Part shown: positions 24,738 through 33,667 of the stretch, one piece after another
Layout: each line of letters opens with the position of its first letter
Numbering within the stretch: the first letter of the stretch is position 1
Source of the DNA: Selenomonadaceae bacterium
GTDB lineage: Bacteria; Bacillota; Negativicutes; Selenomonadales; Selenomonadaceae
Assembly (NCBI GenBank): GCA_017477125.1
Contig: JAFUXN010000049.1
Coordinates: 1-44,442 of the forward strand
Length of the DNA: 44,442 bases
Direction of reading: 5' to 3'
The notes under the pieces: model-generated
Database searches by the model: none
What the model saw: only the letters and a program-made list of their open reading frames with translations
What the model was told of the DNA's origin: nothing
Made by a program: the position numbers and the translations under genes

Positions 24738-26927
24738 TTATCCGAGAACCTCCAGGAAGTCATCCTCAGGCTTGACGTCGCCGGTCTTGAGCGGGCGAAT
24801 GGTGGAATACGCCGGCGTATTGACGACGATCAACGGTGTGGTGACCGGATAGCCTGCTTTGTGGATCGCTTCGATGTCGAACGTGACGAGCAGATCGCCG
24901 CGCTTGACCTTCTGCTCAGCCTGGACGTGAGCTTCGAAGTGCTGACCGTTGAGCTTGACGGTGTCGACGCCGATATGCATCAGCAGTTCGGTGCCGTCGT
25001 CGGTGACCATGCCAACCGCGTGATTGGTGGGGAACACGAGGTTGATGGTGCCGTCAGCCGGAGCAAAGAGTTTGCCTTCGCTCGGCTCGATCGCCGCGCC
25101 GTCGCCCATTGCGCGAGACGCAAACGCATCGTCGGGAACTTCGTTCATGAGCATCATACGACCGATCTCGTGAGCGCCAAGTTTGGAATCCTTCATCTTG
25201 GGCTTCTCGGGCTCAGCCGCCGCAGGAGCCGGTGCCGCTCCGCCGCCGCCAGCCTGTTCGGCCATGGCGCGATCGATCTTGCCCTCGCGGATCGCCTCGA
25301 CAAACTCTTCGAAGTTCGCCTTGACGATGGTGACGCTCGGACCGTAAATGACCTGGATAGCATTGCCCTTGAGCACAACGCCGCCCGCGCCCGTGCTCTT
25401 GAGTTTGGCTTCGTCAACTTTGGAACCGTCAACGAGCGTCAAACGGAGACGAGTTGCGCAGCAGTCGATCTCAGTGACGTTATCAACGCCGCCGACACCG
25501 ACGAGAATGTTGGCAGATTTGACATCGAAGTCCGCAGGAAGACCCGCAGGAGCAGCTCCGCCGCCGGCAACGCCGACACCGGTAGCCTTGCGATAGTCGT
25601 CCTTGGAGACCATCTTCATCTCCTCGTCGCCCTCTTCACGACCCGGAGTCTTCAGATCCCATTTGAGAATGAAGAAGCGGAAGGTGAAGAAGTAGAGGAC
25701 AGCATAGCCTGCGAAGATCGGCAACATCGAAATCCAGCTGGACTTTGCATTGCCGGGCAGGACGCCGTAGAGCAGGAAGTCAATCAAACCGTCGGAGAAG
25801 GTCGTGCCGATTGCGATGCCAAACATGTGGCAGAGCATGAACGACAGACCCGCGAAGATGACGTGAATACCGAAGAGCTCTTTCGCGAGGAAGAGGAAGG
25901 TGAACTCGATCGGCTCGGTGATACCGGTGAGGAACGAGGTGAGACCGACGGAGAACAACAGCGATGCCGCCTGCTCCTTCTTCTCGGGACGAGCGCAGGT
26001 GTACATTGCAAACGCCGCTGCCGGGAGACCTGCCATCATGAACGGGAACTTACCCATCAAGAAGCGGCAAGCCTCAACGGAGAAGTGCTGAGTGTTCGGG
26101 GAGGCGAGCTCTGCAAAGAAGATGTTCTGCGCGCCCATGACGGTTTGACCGTCGATGATGGCGGTACCGCCGAGACCTGTCTGCCAGAACGGGAGATAGA
26201 AGATGTGGTGCAGACCGAACGGGATCAGTGCACGCTCGAAGCAACCGAACAGGAAAGTGCCGACGTAGCCCGCCGCTTGAACGAGCGCGCCGAGTTTGAA
26301 GATACCTTCCTGAACGAACGGCCAGACGAAGTACATGACAACGCCCGCGATGATGCCGAACGTCATGTTAGCGATCGGTACGAAACGAGTTCCGCCGAAG
26401 AATGCGAACGCGGGAGGAAGTTGTTGCTTATAAAATCTGTCGCAAATCCAGGACGAAACCAAACCGGTGACGATACCGGCGAACACACCCATTTGCAGAG
26501 TGCGAATGCCGAGCACGTCGGTGATGGCGCCTTCGCGTACGTGCGGGGCGATTGCTCCATCAACGAGCGAACCGTCGAGCACGAGGAAAACGTGAATGGT
26601 CGTGAGCATAACGAGATAAAAGATTGCGGCGCCAAGAACTGCTATGCCCTTCTCCTTCTTGGCAAGACCGAGAGCAACTGCCAGTGCAAAAATAAGAGGC
26701 AGGTTGCCGAAGATGACACCGCCGACGTTCGACAGGATCAGCATGAAGCTGAACAGTCCTCCGCCGGGGTGCAGAACGCTTTCCAAACCGTACGCCGCAA
26801 TGGTCGTAGGATTGGAGAACGACGCGCCGATGCCGAGCAGCACGCCCGCGAACGGGAGCACCGCGATCGGCAAGAACAACGCTTTACCGATCTGTTGAGC
26901 AACAGCAAATGCGCTGCCACCAGCCAT
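24738..26927 (-). CDS. PTS glucose/N-acetylglucosamine-type transporter, fused IICBA
   Basis: It imports and phosphorylates a hexose at the expense of phosphoenolpyruvate. It has 729 residues: an IIC membrane domain (about 1-400, ten or so helices, signature GITEPIEF), a IIB domain (about 470-550, active Cys in DCCATRLR), an Ala/Pro/Gly-rich linker, and a glucose-type IIA domain (about 590-729, phospho-His in LLMHIGVDTV). All phosphorylation sites are intact. The ribosome binding site AAGGGGG precedes ATG 26927. The exact sugar (glucose, GlcNAc or another) cannot be decided here. A DeoR regulator is divergent and probably controls it. Confidence 0.92.
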   Translation of the reverse strand: MAGGSAFAVAQQIGKALFLPIAVLPFAGVLLGIGASFSNPTTIAAYGLESVLHPGGGLFSFMLILSNVGGVIFGNLPLIFALAVALGLAKKEKGIAVLGAAIFYLVMLTTIHVFLVLDGSLVDGAIAPHVREGAITDVLGIRTLQMGVFAGIVTGLVSSWICDRFYKQQLPPAFAFFGGTRFVPIANMTFGIIAGVVMYFVWPFVQEGIFKLGALVQAAGYVGTFLFGCFERALIPFGLHHIFYLPFWQTGLGGTAIIDGQTVMGAQNIFFAELASPNTQHFSVEACRFLMGKFPFMMAGLPAAAFAMYTCARPEKKEQAASLLFSVGLTSFLTGITEPIEFTFLFLAKELFGIHVIFAGLSFMLCHMFGIAIGTTFSDGLIDFLLYGVLPGNAKSSWISMLPIFAGYAVLYFFTFRFFILKWDLKTPGREEGDEEMKMVSKDDYRKATGVGVAGGGAAPAGLPADFDVKSANILVGVGGVDNVTEIDCCATRLRLTLVDGSKVDEAKLKSTGAGGVVLKGNAIQVIYGPSVTIVKANFEEFVEAIREGKIDRAMAEQAGGGGAAPAPAAAEPEKPKMKDSKLGAHEIGRMMLMNEVPDDAFASRAMGDGAAIEPSEGKLFAPADGTINLVFPTNHAVGMVTDDGTELLMHIGVDTVKLNGQHFEAHVQAEQKVKRGDLLVTFDIEAIHKAGYPVTTPLIVVNTPAYSTIRPLKTGDVKPEDDFLEVLG

Positions 26928-27040
26928 GGTAAATTCCCCCTTATAAATTTGTAGTACCTTTGAAGAACTACGGAGCTCTCATCATAGAATCACTCCCTCC
27001 GAAAACAACACAAATAGCTACATCATGCATTCCACGGTCA

Positions 27041-27068
27041 ATTATATCACTCAAATCGAATTTGACAA
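27041..27068 (-). promoter_or_regulatory. Putative promoter of the PTS gene
   Basis: On the - strand TTGTCA (27068-27063), a 16-bp spacer and TATAAT (27046-27041). The 5' untranslated region would be about 110 bases. The region between the divergent genes is AT-rich, with an AAATTTTAAATTT palindrome at about 27072-27084 that could serve as an operator for the DeoR protein (inference). Confidence 0.5.
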
Positions 27069-27196
27069 TGGCAAATTTTAAATTTCGACCAGAAAATTTT
27101 CAGCTTGAGTTCAGTCTGCAAACGAAATTATATCATTTCACGCCGTCGAGTTTTATGTTAAACTACAATAAAATTATTTGAAGGGGAGGCGGTCAT

Positions 27197-27952
27197 ATGA
27201 CCGAACAGATGAACGAACGTCATGCAACCATCCTGAATCTCGTGGGCAACCATCAGAAAATCTCTGTAAGTGAGCTATCGCAGATCATCGGGATTTCGGA
27301 AGTCACCGTCAGAAAAGATCTCTCTACTCTCGAGGAAAGGGGTCTGCTCCGTCGCGAGCATGGTTATGCCGCAATGGTTGACAGCGACGACGTCAGCAAG
27401 CGGCTCTCGTTCAACTATAACATCAAGCGGTTGATCGCTGTCAAGGCGTCGAGTGACGTTGTCGACGGCGAGACCATTATGATCGAATCGGGATCGTCCT
27501 GTGCGTTGCTTGCCGAGGAGATCGTTTCGACCCATCGCGACATCACCATCATCACCAATTCCGTGTTCATCGCCTCGTTCATTCGGCACAAGGCGAATGC
27601 CAGGTTCATTCTGCTCGGCGGCGAGTTTCAGAAGGAGGCGCAGGTTATGGTCGGACCTCTGATCAAGAAGTGCGTTGAGGATTTCCACGTCAACAAATTT
27701 TTCATCGGCACCGACGGGTTCAACGATTTCGGGGCGATGAGCGGCGATCTCATGCGTGCCGAGGCGGTTAGGGCGATGTCGCGCAATGCCGATCGGGTGA
27801 TCATACTGACGGAGTCGAAGAAATTTGCGCAGAGGGGCGTCGTCCCGTTACTTGCCTACGAGCACATCAATGCCGTTTACACCGATCGTTGGATCGTACC
27901 CGACAACCATGATTTTCTGCTCGACAAAAATATCGACGTCATCATCAGCTGA
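27197..27952 (+). CDS. DeoR-family transcriptional regulator
   Basis: A 251-residue sugar-responsive regulator. The N-terminal HTH (about 17-55) has the family motif ISVSELSQIIGISEVTVRKD and LEERGLLRREHG. The C-terminal DeoR sensor domain has IESGSSCALLAEE, TNSVFIAS, LLGGEF and FIGTDGFN, the sugar-phosphate-binding fold. Start ATG follows GGGGAGG. It is divergent from the PTS gene with a 270-bp shared region, so it most likely represses or activates that transporter in response to its sugar phosphate. Confidence 0.9.
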   Translation: MTEQMNERHATILNLVGNHQKISVSELSQIIGISEVTVRKDLSTLEERGLLRREHGYAAMVDSDDVSKRLSFNYNIKRLIAVKASSDVVDGETIMIESGSSCALLAEEIVSTHRDITIITNSVFIASFIRHKANARFILLGGEFQKEAQVMVGPLIKKCVEDFHVNKFFIGTDGFNDFGAMSGDLMRAEAVRAMSRNADRVIILTESKKFAQRGVVPLLAYEHINAVYTDRWIVPDNHDFLLDKNIDVIIS

Positions 27953-28039
27953 CGCACTTGACGTGAGTCGACTTCAACCGTTAAAATGATCGAAAGCAAT
28001 TATCCCCCGCGCGGGGTTCATTCGATTGGAGGAGATTTC

Positions 28040-28978
28040 ATGGCCAAGCAAGCTCCCGTCGTCGGCAGCAAAAACGTCACCGGCGAGAAGTATGTCGGCA
28101 CCGCCGCCAAAGTTTATTTCACCAAGACCATCGATGCCGAGCACCTCATCAAACTCTACGGCTTGATCAATGAAAACATTTACGGCAAGGTCGCTATCAA
28201 GCTCCACACCGGCGAGAAACATGGTCCCAATATCCTGCCGCGTGATATGGTCAAAGCCTTCCAAGCTCAAGTTCCCGACAGCGCCATCGTCGAGTGCAAC
28301 ACGCTCTACCACGGCGATCGTTTCGACACCAAAGGACATCGTGAGACGCTCGAGGTCAACGGCTGGACGTTCTGCCCCGTCGACATCATGGACGAGGACG
28401 AGAAGACCGTTAACTTCCCCGTTCGCAATCCGTTCCATCTGAAAGAGGTGGCGATGGGCGCGCATCTCGCCGACTACGATTCGCTGATCGTGCTGACGCA
28501 TTTCAAAGGTCATGCAATGGGCGGCTTCGGCGGCTCGATGAAGAACATAGCGATCGGTTGCGCAAGCGGACACCTCGGCAAGGCGCAAGTGCATGGCGTC
28601 GATCCCAACAACGTTCCCGAGAATTATCTCGAATGGCCCATGAAGGAGTATTTCATGGAGCTGATGGCGGACTCGGCGCAAGCGACGATCAATCACTTCG
28701 GCAAGCACGTGGTGTTCATCAATGTGATGAATCGTCTTTCGGTGTCGTGCGATTGCGAAGGCGTGGCGGCAGCAGAGCCGACCATGGCGGACATCGGCAT
28801 CATCGCCTCGACCGACATTCTTGCGGCTGATCAGGCGAGCGTCGATCTGGTGTACGCGGCGGCGGACAGTCACGACCTCAAGGAGCGGATCGAGTCGCGC
28901 GTCGGCATGCGTCAGTTGAGCGCGATGGCGGAGAAGAAGATGGGCAATCCCCAATACGAACTGATCGTCGTCGATTGA
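28040..28978 (+). CDS. DUF362 family protein lacking a ferredoxin domain
   Basis: A 312-residue cytoplasmic protein of the DUF362 family. Recognisable elements are VAIKLHTGE, LTHFKGHAMGGFGGSMKNIAIGCAS and SVDLVYAA, in the usual order. Many DUF362 proteins carry two 4Fe-4S clusters at the C-terminus; none is present here, only scattered cysteines. ATG 28040 follows GGAGGA at 6 bases. The function of DUF362 is not established. It stands alone between the DeoR regulator and a 185-bp gap. Confidence 0.85.
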   Translation: MAKQAPVVGSKNVTGEKYVGTAAKVYFTKTIDAEHLIKLYGLINENIYGKVAIKLHTGEKHGPNILPRDMVKAFQAQVPDSAIVECNTLYHGDRFDTKGHRETLEVNGWTFCPVDIMDEDEKTVNFPVRNPFHLKEVAMGAHLADYDSLIVLTHFKGHAMGGFGGSMKNIAIGCASGHLGKAQVHGVDPNNVPENYLEWPMKEYFMELMADSAQATINHFGKHVVFINVMNRLSVSCDCEGVAAAEPTMADIGIIASTDILAADQASVDLVYAAADSHDLKERIESRVGMRQLSAMAEKKMGNPQYELIVVD

Positions 28979-29163
28979 TGATCGATCGTGATCGACGACA
29001 AAAACATTCTCGGGCTCAAAAATTTTTTGGGCTCAATTTTTTTTGGGCGCGCGGCAGGGATTTTGTTTTTTTACAGCGAATTTTTCTGTCGGTAATACTT
29101 GATCAGCAATTAAAAGTCGGCGGCATTTAGCATGAACGTCGCTTTCGGAAGGAGTTTGATATC

Positions 29164-29631
29164 GTGGATGCAAAGCTCGTAAATCCTTTTATTGACGCTT
29201 TCATCTCTGTAATGCCGCAACTCGGCTTCCCTACTCCCAAGCGGACTAAAGTCTATCTCCAAAATAAAACCATCTCCAGCTTCGGCGTCGTCGTCACCAT
29301 CGGCTTCACTCAACAAATCCGCGGCAGTGTCGTCTACAATATGAACGAGGATACAGCCAAATTTATCGCCTCGACCATGATGATGGGCATGCCCATCGCC
29401 GAGTTCGATGCCATGGCTCAAAGCGCCATCGCAGAGATGTCAAACATGCTCGCCGCCACCTCCGCCACCAACCTCACCGCGCTCGAGCTCAGCGTCGACA
29501 TCTCAACTCCAAGTCTCACCGTCGGCAAGGGCGAGAAGCTCAAAATAAGCGATTCCCAATTCCTCACCGTCGAAATGGATCTCGGCGGTCATAAGGTCGA
29601 TATCGCCGTCGCCGTCGACCGCAATCTCTAA
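29164..29631 (+). CDS. CheX-like chemotaxis phosphatase-family protein
   Basis: A 155-residue protein with the CheX/CheC-like fold: N-terminal LVNPFIDAFISVM helix, central beta segment, and the helix EMSNMLAATSATNL whose E-x-x-N pair matches the catalytic residues of CheX-type phosphatases of CheY-P. The start is GTG 29164, preceded by GGAAGGAG. No other chemotaxis gene lies in the window. It sits 15 bp before the secreted metallopeptidase gene, an odd partner; co-transcription is likely. It may serve another response regulator. Confidence 0.8.
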   Translation: MDAKLVNPFIDAFISVMPQLGFPTPKRTKVYLQNKTISSFGVVVTIGFTQQIRGSVVYNMNEDTAKFIASTMMMGMPIAEFDAMAQSAIAEMSNMLAATSATNLTALELSVDISTPSLTVGKGEKLKISDSQFLTVEMDLGGHKVDIAVAVDRNL

Positions 29632-29646
29632 TGAAGGTGATCTCTC

Positions 29647-31689
29647 TTGGCGTCTCAAATCAGCAAAATCAAACGCCTCTTCTATGAGCTCGACAGAACC
29701 GCCTCGCGCGGAACCTCTGCGCTCGATTCCGCCGTTCAAGCCATGTCAAACTTCTCGAGCTGGCAAAATCTCATTGATACCATGGTCAAGGATTGCGCCG
29801 CTTACGACGGGCATTATACCGCTTTCCTCAAGGATCAGTGCGGCATCGTGCTCGACAATGATGACATCGGAGCGATCAGCGGTTCAGATGCCGGCGGCTC
29901 AAAAATAAAAACCGCCGAATCGATCGTAACCGAGTCGGGCGATTGGACTTATCCCGACGAAGACACCGTCACCATCAACGGGCTCACCGTCAATTTCCCC
30001 AAGAAGTCGACGCTCAACGACGCGCAACAGTGGATCGTCGGCGCGCTCAACACGTGGTGGATTTCGGGCGGGCTCGACCTCGTCAATAAATCCTACGGCA
30101 TGAACTTCGCCGAGTCGGGGACGTCCGTCAAATCCATCGACGTCAAATTCGAGAACAACAGTAATTCGTCACTGCTCGCTTATGTCTCCTACGATCGCAA
30201 ACAAAAGACCTCTAAACTCTACTTGACGATCAACATGAGGAAGTATCGAGAGATCGATCAATCCGATCCCAACGGTTATTCCGAAGACGCGCCCATCTAC
30301 CTCGACCGCACCATCGCCCACGAGCTCACTCACGCGGTCATGGCCGCCAACATAGATTATTTCTACCAGCTGCCCGCGGTCTTCACGGAGGGCGTCGCCG
30401 AAATGACGCACGGCATTGACGATCAGCGTCGCGCGTTGATCATCACTCTCGCAGGCAGTTCATCAGCCCTTGCGTCGGCGCTCGCCACCACCGCCACCAA
30501 CGGCGTATCCACCACCAATTATGCCGCAGGCTACATGCTCATGCGCTACCTCGCCAAGCAATCATCGATCGATCGCGATCCCGATGTCGATGTCGTTTAC
30601 AATCCCGATCTCGATGACGATACCGATTCAACCGTCGCGTCCGCCTACTTCTCAACCGATCAAAAGACGCTGACCGTCGTCGGCAACTTCGCAAGCGACA
30701 TTTGGTTGGGCGGCACCAATACAATCACCGGCGCCTCCGCTCCCGATTATGCCAACTCCGAAACGGTCACGCTCGACGCTCGACGCATGACCTCCAATAA
30801 AATTCTCGGCGGCAACGCTCAAAACAATGTGATCCGCGCGGGCTCGGGCGGCGCAACGTTGTGGGGCGGCGGCTTCAGCAGCGATACTCTCTACGGCGGC
30901 GCGGGGCGCGATGTCTTTTGGTACAACAATATCGACGGCAGCGATTACATCAGAGATTTCACCGCGGGCACCTCTTCCGATGCCGACGTGATCAATTTTT
31001 CGGGCGGCTCCTACGGTGAGATCACTCGCTCGGTCAGCGCCGTCAATTTCGATCTCGGCAACAGCACCGTTCACGCCTCTGTCGGCAGTAACATCAACGA
31101 CGCCGTGCAGTATTCGTTCGACGGCGGCAAGACCGTCTACGCGATCAAGATCGGCAACTCCAATTGGAGCAACAGCTTCACTTACGACAGCGGCACCACC
31201 ACTTATCTCGGCGGCAATTCAAATGATACGCTCGTGATCGACGGCGGCACTCGTCACGACGTCTGGCTCAACATCAATGATTCGTTCGTCTCGATCGAGC
31301 ACATCGACGCGTCGGAGGCTACAGGCTCCAATACTCTCGTCGGCGCCTTCAGCGACAGCGTGATCATCGGCGGCGACGGTCGATCCAGCATGTGGGGCGG
31401 CGGCTCGAGTAATGATACTTTGATCGGCGGCGACGGCGCGGAAATGATGTTCTACCTCTACGGCGACGGCAATGATGTCATGCTCGACGTCGAAGATGAT
31501 GACGTGGTCAATCTGCTCAACATCAGCCTCGATCAGTTCTCGAATATCGGGCTCGACGGCAAGACGCTTGCTTTCGGTTTCAACAACGGCGACACGTTGA
31601 GGGTGACTGCCGACGATGATGATGTGACTTTCCAACTCGCCGACGGCTCTCGTTGGACGTTCAATCATTCGAACGGGAGTTGGCGATAG
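29647..31689 (+). CDS. Secreted-type HExxH metallopeptidase with RTX-like repeats
   Basis: A 680-residue protein. Residues 1-90 form the helical module also found in the frameshifted gene at 18-23 kb (GAISGSDAGGS). Residues 150-310 form a metallopeptidase domain with HELTH (225-229) and a downstream TEGVAE, the likely third zinc-ligand motif, then YAAGYMLMRYLAKQ. Residues 380-680 are RTX-like beta repeats (TLYGGAGRD, TLIGGDGAE) and end in a short tail. No Sec signal is seen; a type I route is inferred. TTG 29647 follows GAAGGTGA. It is an intact paralogue of the 18-23 kb gene and shows what that gene has lost. Confidence 0.85.
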   Translation: MASQISKIKRLFYELDRTASRGTSALDSAVQAMSNFSSWQNLIDTMVKDCAAYDGHYTAFLKDQCGIVLDNDDIGAISGSDAGGSKIKTAESIVTESGDWTYPDEDTVTINGLTVNFPKKSTLNDAQQWIVGALNTWWISGGLDLVNKSYGMNFAESGTSVKSIDVKFENNSNSSLLAYVSYDRKQKTSKLYLTINMRKYREIDQSDPNGYSEDAPIYLDRTIAHELTHAVMAANIDYFYQLPAVFTEGVAEMTHGIDDQRRALIITLAGSSSALASALATTATNGVSTTNYAAGYMLMRYLAKQSSIDRDPDVDVVYNPDLDDDTDSTVASAYFSTDQKTLTVVGNFASDIWLGGTNTITGASAPDYANSETVTLDARRMTSNKILGGNAQNNVIRAGSGGATLWGGGFSSDTLYGGAGRDVFWYNNIDGSDYIRDFTAGTSSDADVINFSGGSYGEITRSVSAVNFDLGNSTVHASVGSNINDAVQYSFDGGKTVYAIKIGNSNWSNSFTYDSGTTTYLGGNSNDTLVIDGGTRHDVWLNINDSFVSIEHIDASEATGSNTLVGAFSDSVIIGGDGRSSMWGGGSSNDTLIGGDGAEMMFYLYGDGNDVMLDVEDDDVVNLLNISLDQFSNIGLDGKTLAFGFNNGDTLRVTADDDDVTFQLADGSRWTFNHSNGSWR

Positions 31690-31719
31690 ATATATTTTTT
31701 GGTCGATCAATCAAAGCAG

Positions 31720-31747
31720 CCTCCGGTCGAGAATAGCCGGAGGTTTT
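31720..31747 (+). terminator. Rho-independent terminator after the metallopeptidase gene
   Basis: CCTCCGG (31720-31726) pairs with CCGGAGG (31737-31743), followed by TTTT. It separates the peptidase gene from argS. Confidence 0.75.
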
Positions 31748-31768
31748 ATGTTAAAGGGGGAAATCCTA

Positions 31769-33433
31769 TTGCAGATTAAAAATTTGATCGCGCAATCGAT
31801 CACGGCGGCGGTCGAGCGGGCGGTCGCCGACAATTTATTAAAGCCCGTCGACGCTCAACCGCTCCCGACCGTCGAACTCGAGGTGCCGCCCAAGAAGGAG
31901 TTCGGCGATTTCGCCACCAACTTTGCAATGAAGTCCGCCAAGATTTTCCGCACGAGCCCGCGCAAGATCGCCGACGCCATTCTCGAGCGGATCGATCGCA
32001 AGTTGTTTGATCGGATCGAGATCGCGGGCGCAGGCTTCATGAATTTCTACCTCAAGCCGACGGTCATTTATGATCAGTTCCGTTCGATCTTCGACGCGGG
32101 AGATCAATACGGTCAGCTTCCCGACAAGGGAAATCGTCCGATCCAAATCGAATACGTCAGCGCCAATCCCACAGGTGAGCTCCACGTCGGACATGGACGC
32201 GGGGCGGCGTCGGGCTCGGCGATCATCAACATCATGCGGGCGGCAGGTTACAACGTCGAGGCGGAGTATTACATCAACGACTTCGGCAATCAGATGAACA
32301 ATCTGGCGCGGTCGGTCAATGCTCGATACCTTGAACTGCTCGGGCAGACGGTTGAATTTCCCGCCGACGGTTATCATGGCGCCGACATCATCGACACCGC
32401 GCGGAGGATCATCGATCGCGACGGCGACAAGTATCTGGCGCTCGACGAAACCGAACGCTTGAAAATTTTCCAAGACCTGGCTTATGTTGAAAAGTTGGCG
32501 GGCTTGCGCGAGGACCTTGCGGCGTTCAGAGTTGAGTTTGATACGTGGTTCAGCGAGAGGACGTTGCACCCCGATGCGATCAATGCGGCGGTCGACGAGT
32601 TGAGAGCGAAGGGCGCGATCTATGAGAAGGACGGGGCGCTTTGGCTCCGCTCGACCGATTACGGCGACGACAAGGATCGCGTGGTCATTCGCGAGAACGG
32701 TCAGCCCACGTACCTTGCCGCCGATATCGCTTACCACAAGAATAAATTCGAGCGCGGATTCGGAACGCTCATCAACATTTGGGGCGCGGATCATCATGGT
32801 TACATCGCTCGAGTGAAGGCGGCGATGGCGGCGTTCGGATTCAATCCCGACGACTTGAAAATTCTCCTGCTGCAGATGGTGAGCCTGTATCGCGGCGGCG
32901 AGCTGGTGAAGATGTCGAAGCGGACGGGCAAGAGCATCACCCTGCACGAGCTCATTGACGAGGTCGGCACCGATGCCGCGCGGTTCATCTTCCTGACGCG
33001 GTCCATGGACAGCCAATTGGATTTCGATCTCGATCTGGCGGTCAAGAAGTCGAGCGATAACCCGGTGTATTATGTGCAGTACGCGCATGCTCGAATCAGC
33101 AGCATCTTCCGTCAAGCGGACGAGGTCGGGCTGAAGTTGGGCGCGGCTCCCAAGCTCGAGCTGTTGACGCATTCGACGGAGATCGATCTGATCAATAAGA
33201 TTGCCGAGTACGAGGAGGAGATCGATCGGGCGGCGGAGGAGTATGCGCCTCAACGCATCGTGCGCTACACTCATGACATTGCGGCATTGTTCCACAGCTT
33301 CTATCGCGAATGTCGGATAATCGGCGTCGAACAATCGTTGGCGGAAGCGCGGCTGGCGCTGATCAAAGTGACGGCGCATGTGATCCGTCATGCGTTGGGA
33401 CTGTTGGGAGTGAGCGCGCCAACCTCAATGTAG
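31769..33433 (+). CDS. argS: Arginyl-tRNA synthetase
   Basis: A class I aminoacyl-tRNA synthetase that charges tRNA-Arg. It has 554 residues: N-terminal tRNA-binding domain, ATP-binding HIGH-like motif in ANPTGELHVGHGRGAA, the MSKRTGKS segment (KMSK equivalent) and a C-terminal anticodon-binding domain ending ALGLLGV. TTG 31769 is preferred over ATG 31748 because AAAGGGGG lies between them and sits 8 bases before the TTG. The HVGHG spelling is normal for ArgS. It is followed within 12 bp by a small exported protein gene. Confidence 0.95.
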   Translation: MQIKNLIAQSITAAVERAVADNLLKPVDAQPLPTVELEVPPKKEFGDFATNFAMKSAKIFRTSPRKIADAILERIDRKLFDRIEIAGAGFMNFYLKPTVIYDQFRSIFDAGDQYGQLPDKGNRPIQIEYVSANPTGELHVGHGRGAASGSAIINIMRAAGYNVEAEYYINDFGNQMNNLARSVNARYLELLGQTVEFPADGYHGADIIDTARRIIDRDGDKYLALDETERLKIFQDLAYVEKLAGLREDLAAFRVEFDTWFSERTLHPDAINAAVDELRAKGAIYEKDGALWLRSTDYGDDKDRVVIRENGQPTYLAADIAYHKNKFERGFGTLINIWGADHHGYIARVKAAMAAFGFNPDDLKILLLQMVSLYRGGELVKMSKRTGKSITLHELIDEVGTDAARFIFLTRSMDSQLDFDLDLAVKKSSDNPVYYVQYAHARISSIFRQADEVGLKLGAAPKLELLTHSTEIDLINKIAEYEEEIDRAAEEYAPQRIVRYTHDIAALFHSFYRECRIIGVEQSLAEARLALIKVTAHVIRHALGLLGVSAPTSM

Positions 33434-33445
33434 GAGGTGATGATC

Positions 33446-33667
33446 ATGCTCAAAAGAATATTGTCGATGCTGACGTTGACGGCGGTGATCCTGGTGGCGA
33501 CGCCGGGGCTTGCGGCGGACTACCTTGGCAATACTCGTTCGATGAAATTCCATCGCTACAGTTGCTCGACCATCAAGCACCATGACGCGCCGCATTTCGT
33601 ATCGTTCAACACTCGCGACGAGGCGATCGCCGCCGGTTACGTCCCCTGCAAACGTTGTAATCCCTGA
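33446..33667 (+). CDS. Small exported protein with an Ada-type metal-binding domain
   Basis: A 73-residue protein: signal peptide (MLKRILSMLTLTAVILVATPGLA) then a mature domain of about 50 residues, YLGNTRSMKFHRYSCSTI ... FNTRDEAIAAGYVPCKRC. The single Cys of HRYSC plus the CxxC pair and a His are typical of the Ada zinc-binding fold found in secreted nuclease-associated proteins. Here it is free-standing. ATG 33446 is chosen because AGGAGG (33432-33437) is 8 bases upstream. The stop codon lies inside a 17-bp direct repeat that flanks the following hairpin array. Confidence 0.8.
   Translation: MLKRILSMLTLTAVILVATPGLAADYLGNTRSMKFHRYSCSTIKHHDAPHFVSFNTRDEAIAAGYVPCKRCNP

Noticed and set aside
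24861-26954. A 697-codon open frame on the + strand, opposite the PTS gene
   Set aside because: It is an antisense shadow of a well-conserved PTS IICBA gene. Its translation is low-complexity and charged, with no family resemblance and no ribosome binding site.
26928-27196. Riboswitch or antiterminator in the PTS/DeoR intergenic region
   Set aside because: I found only AT-rich sequence, a promoter and a short palindrome; no recognisable aptamer or antiterminator-terminator pair.
28967-28999. A 9-bp inverted repeat (GTCGTCGAT / ATCGACGAC) at the end of the DUF362 gene as a terminator
   Set aside because: It is followed by AAAAAC rather than a T run, and much of it is coding sequence.
31838-33391. 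Long open frame on the - strand opposite argS, and similar ones opposite the RTX genes (20814-22232) and pyrG (35077-35961)
   Set aside because: High GC and frequent GATCG words remove stops on the opposite strand. The coding strand genes have clear families; the antisense products do not.
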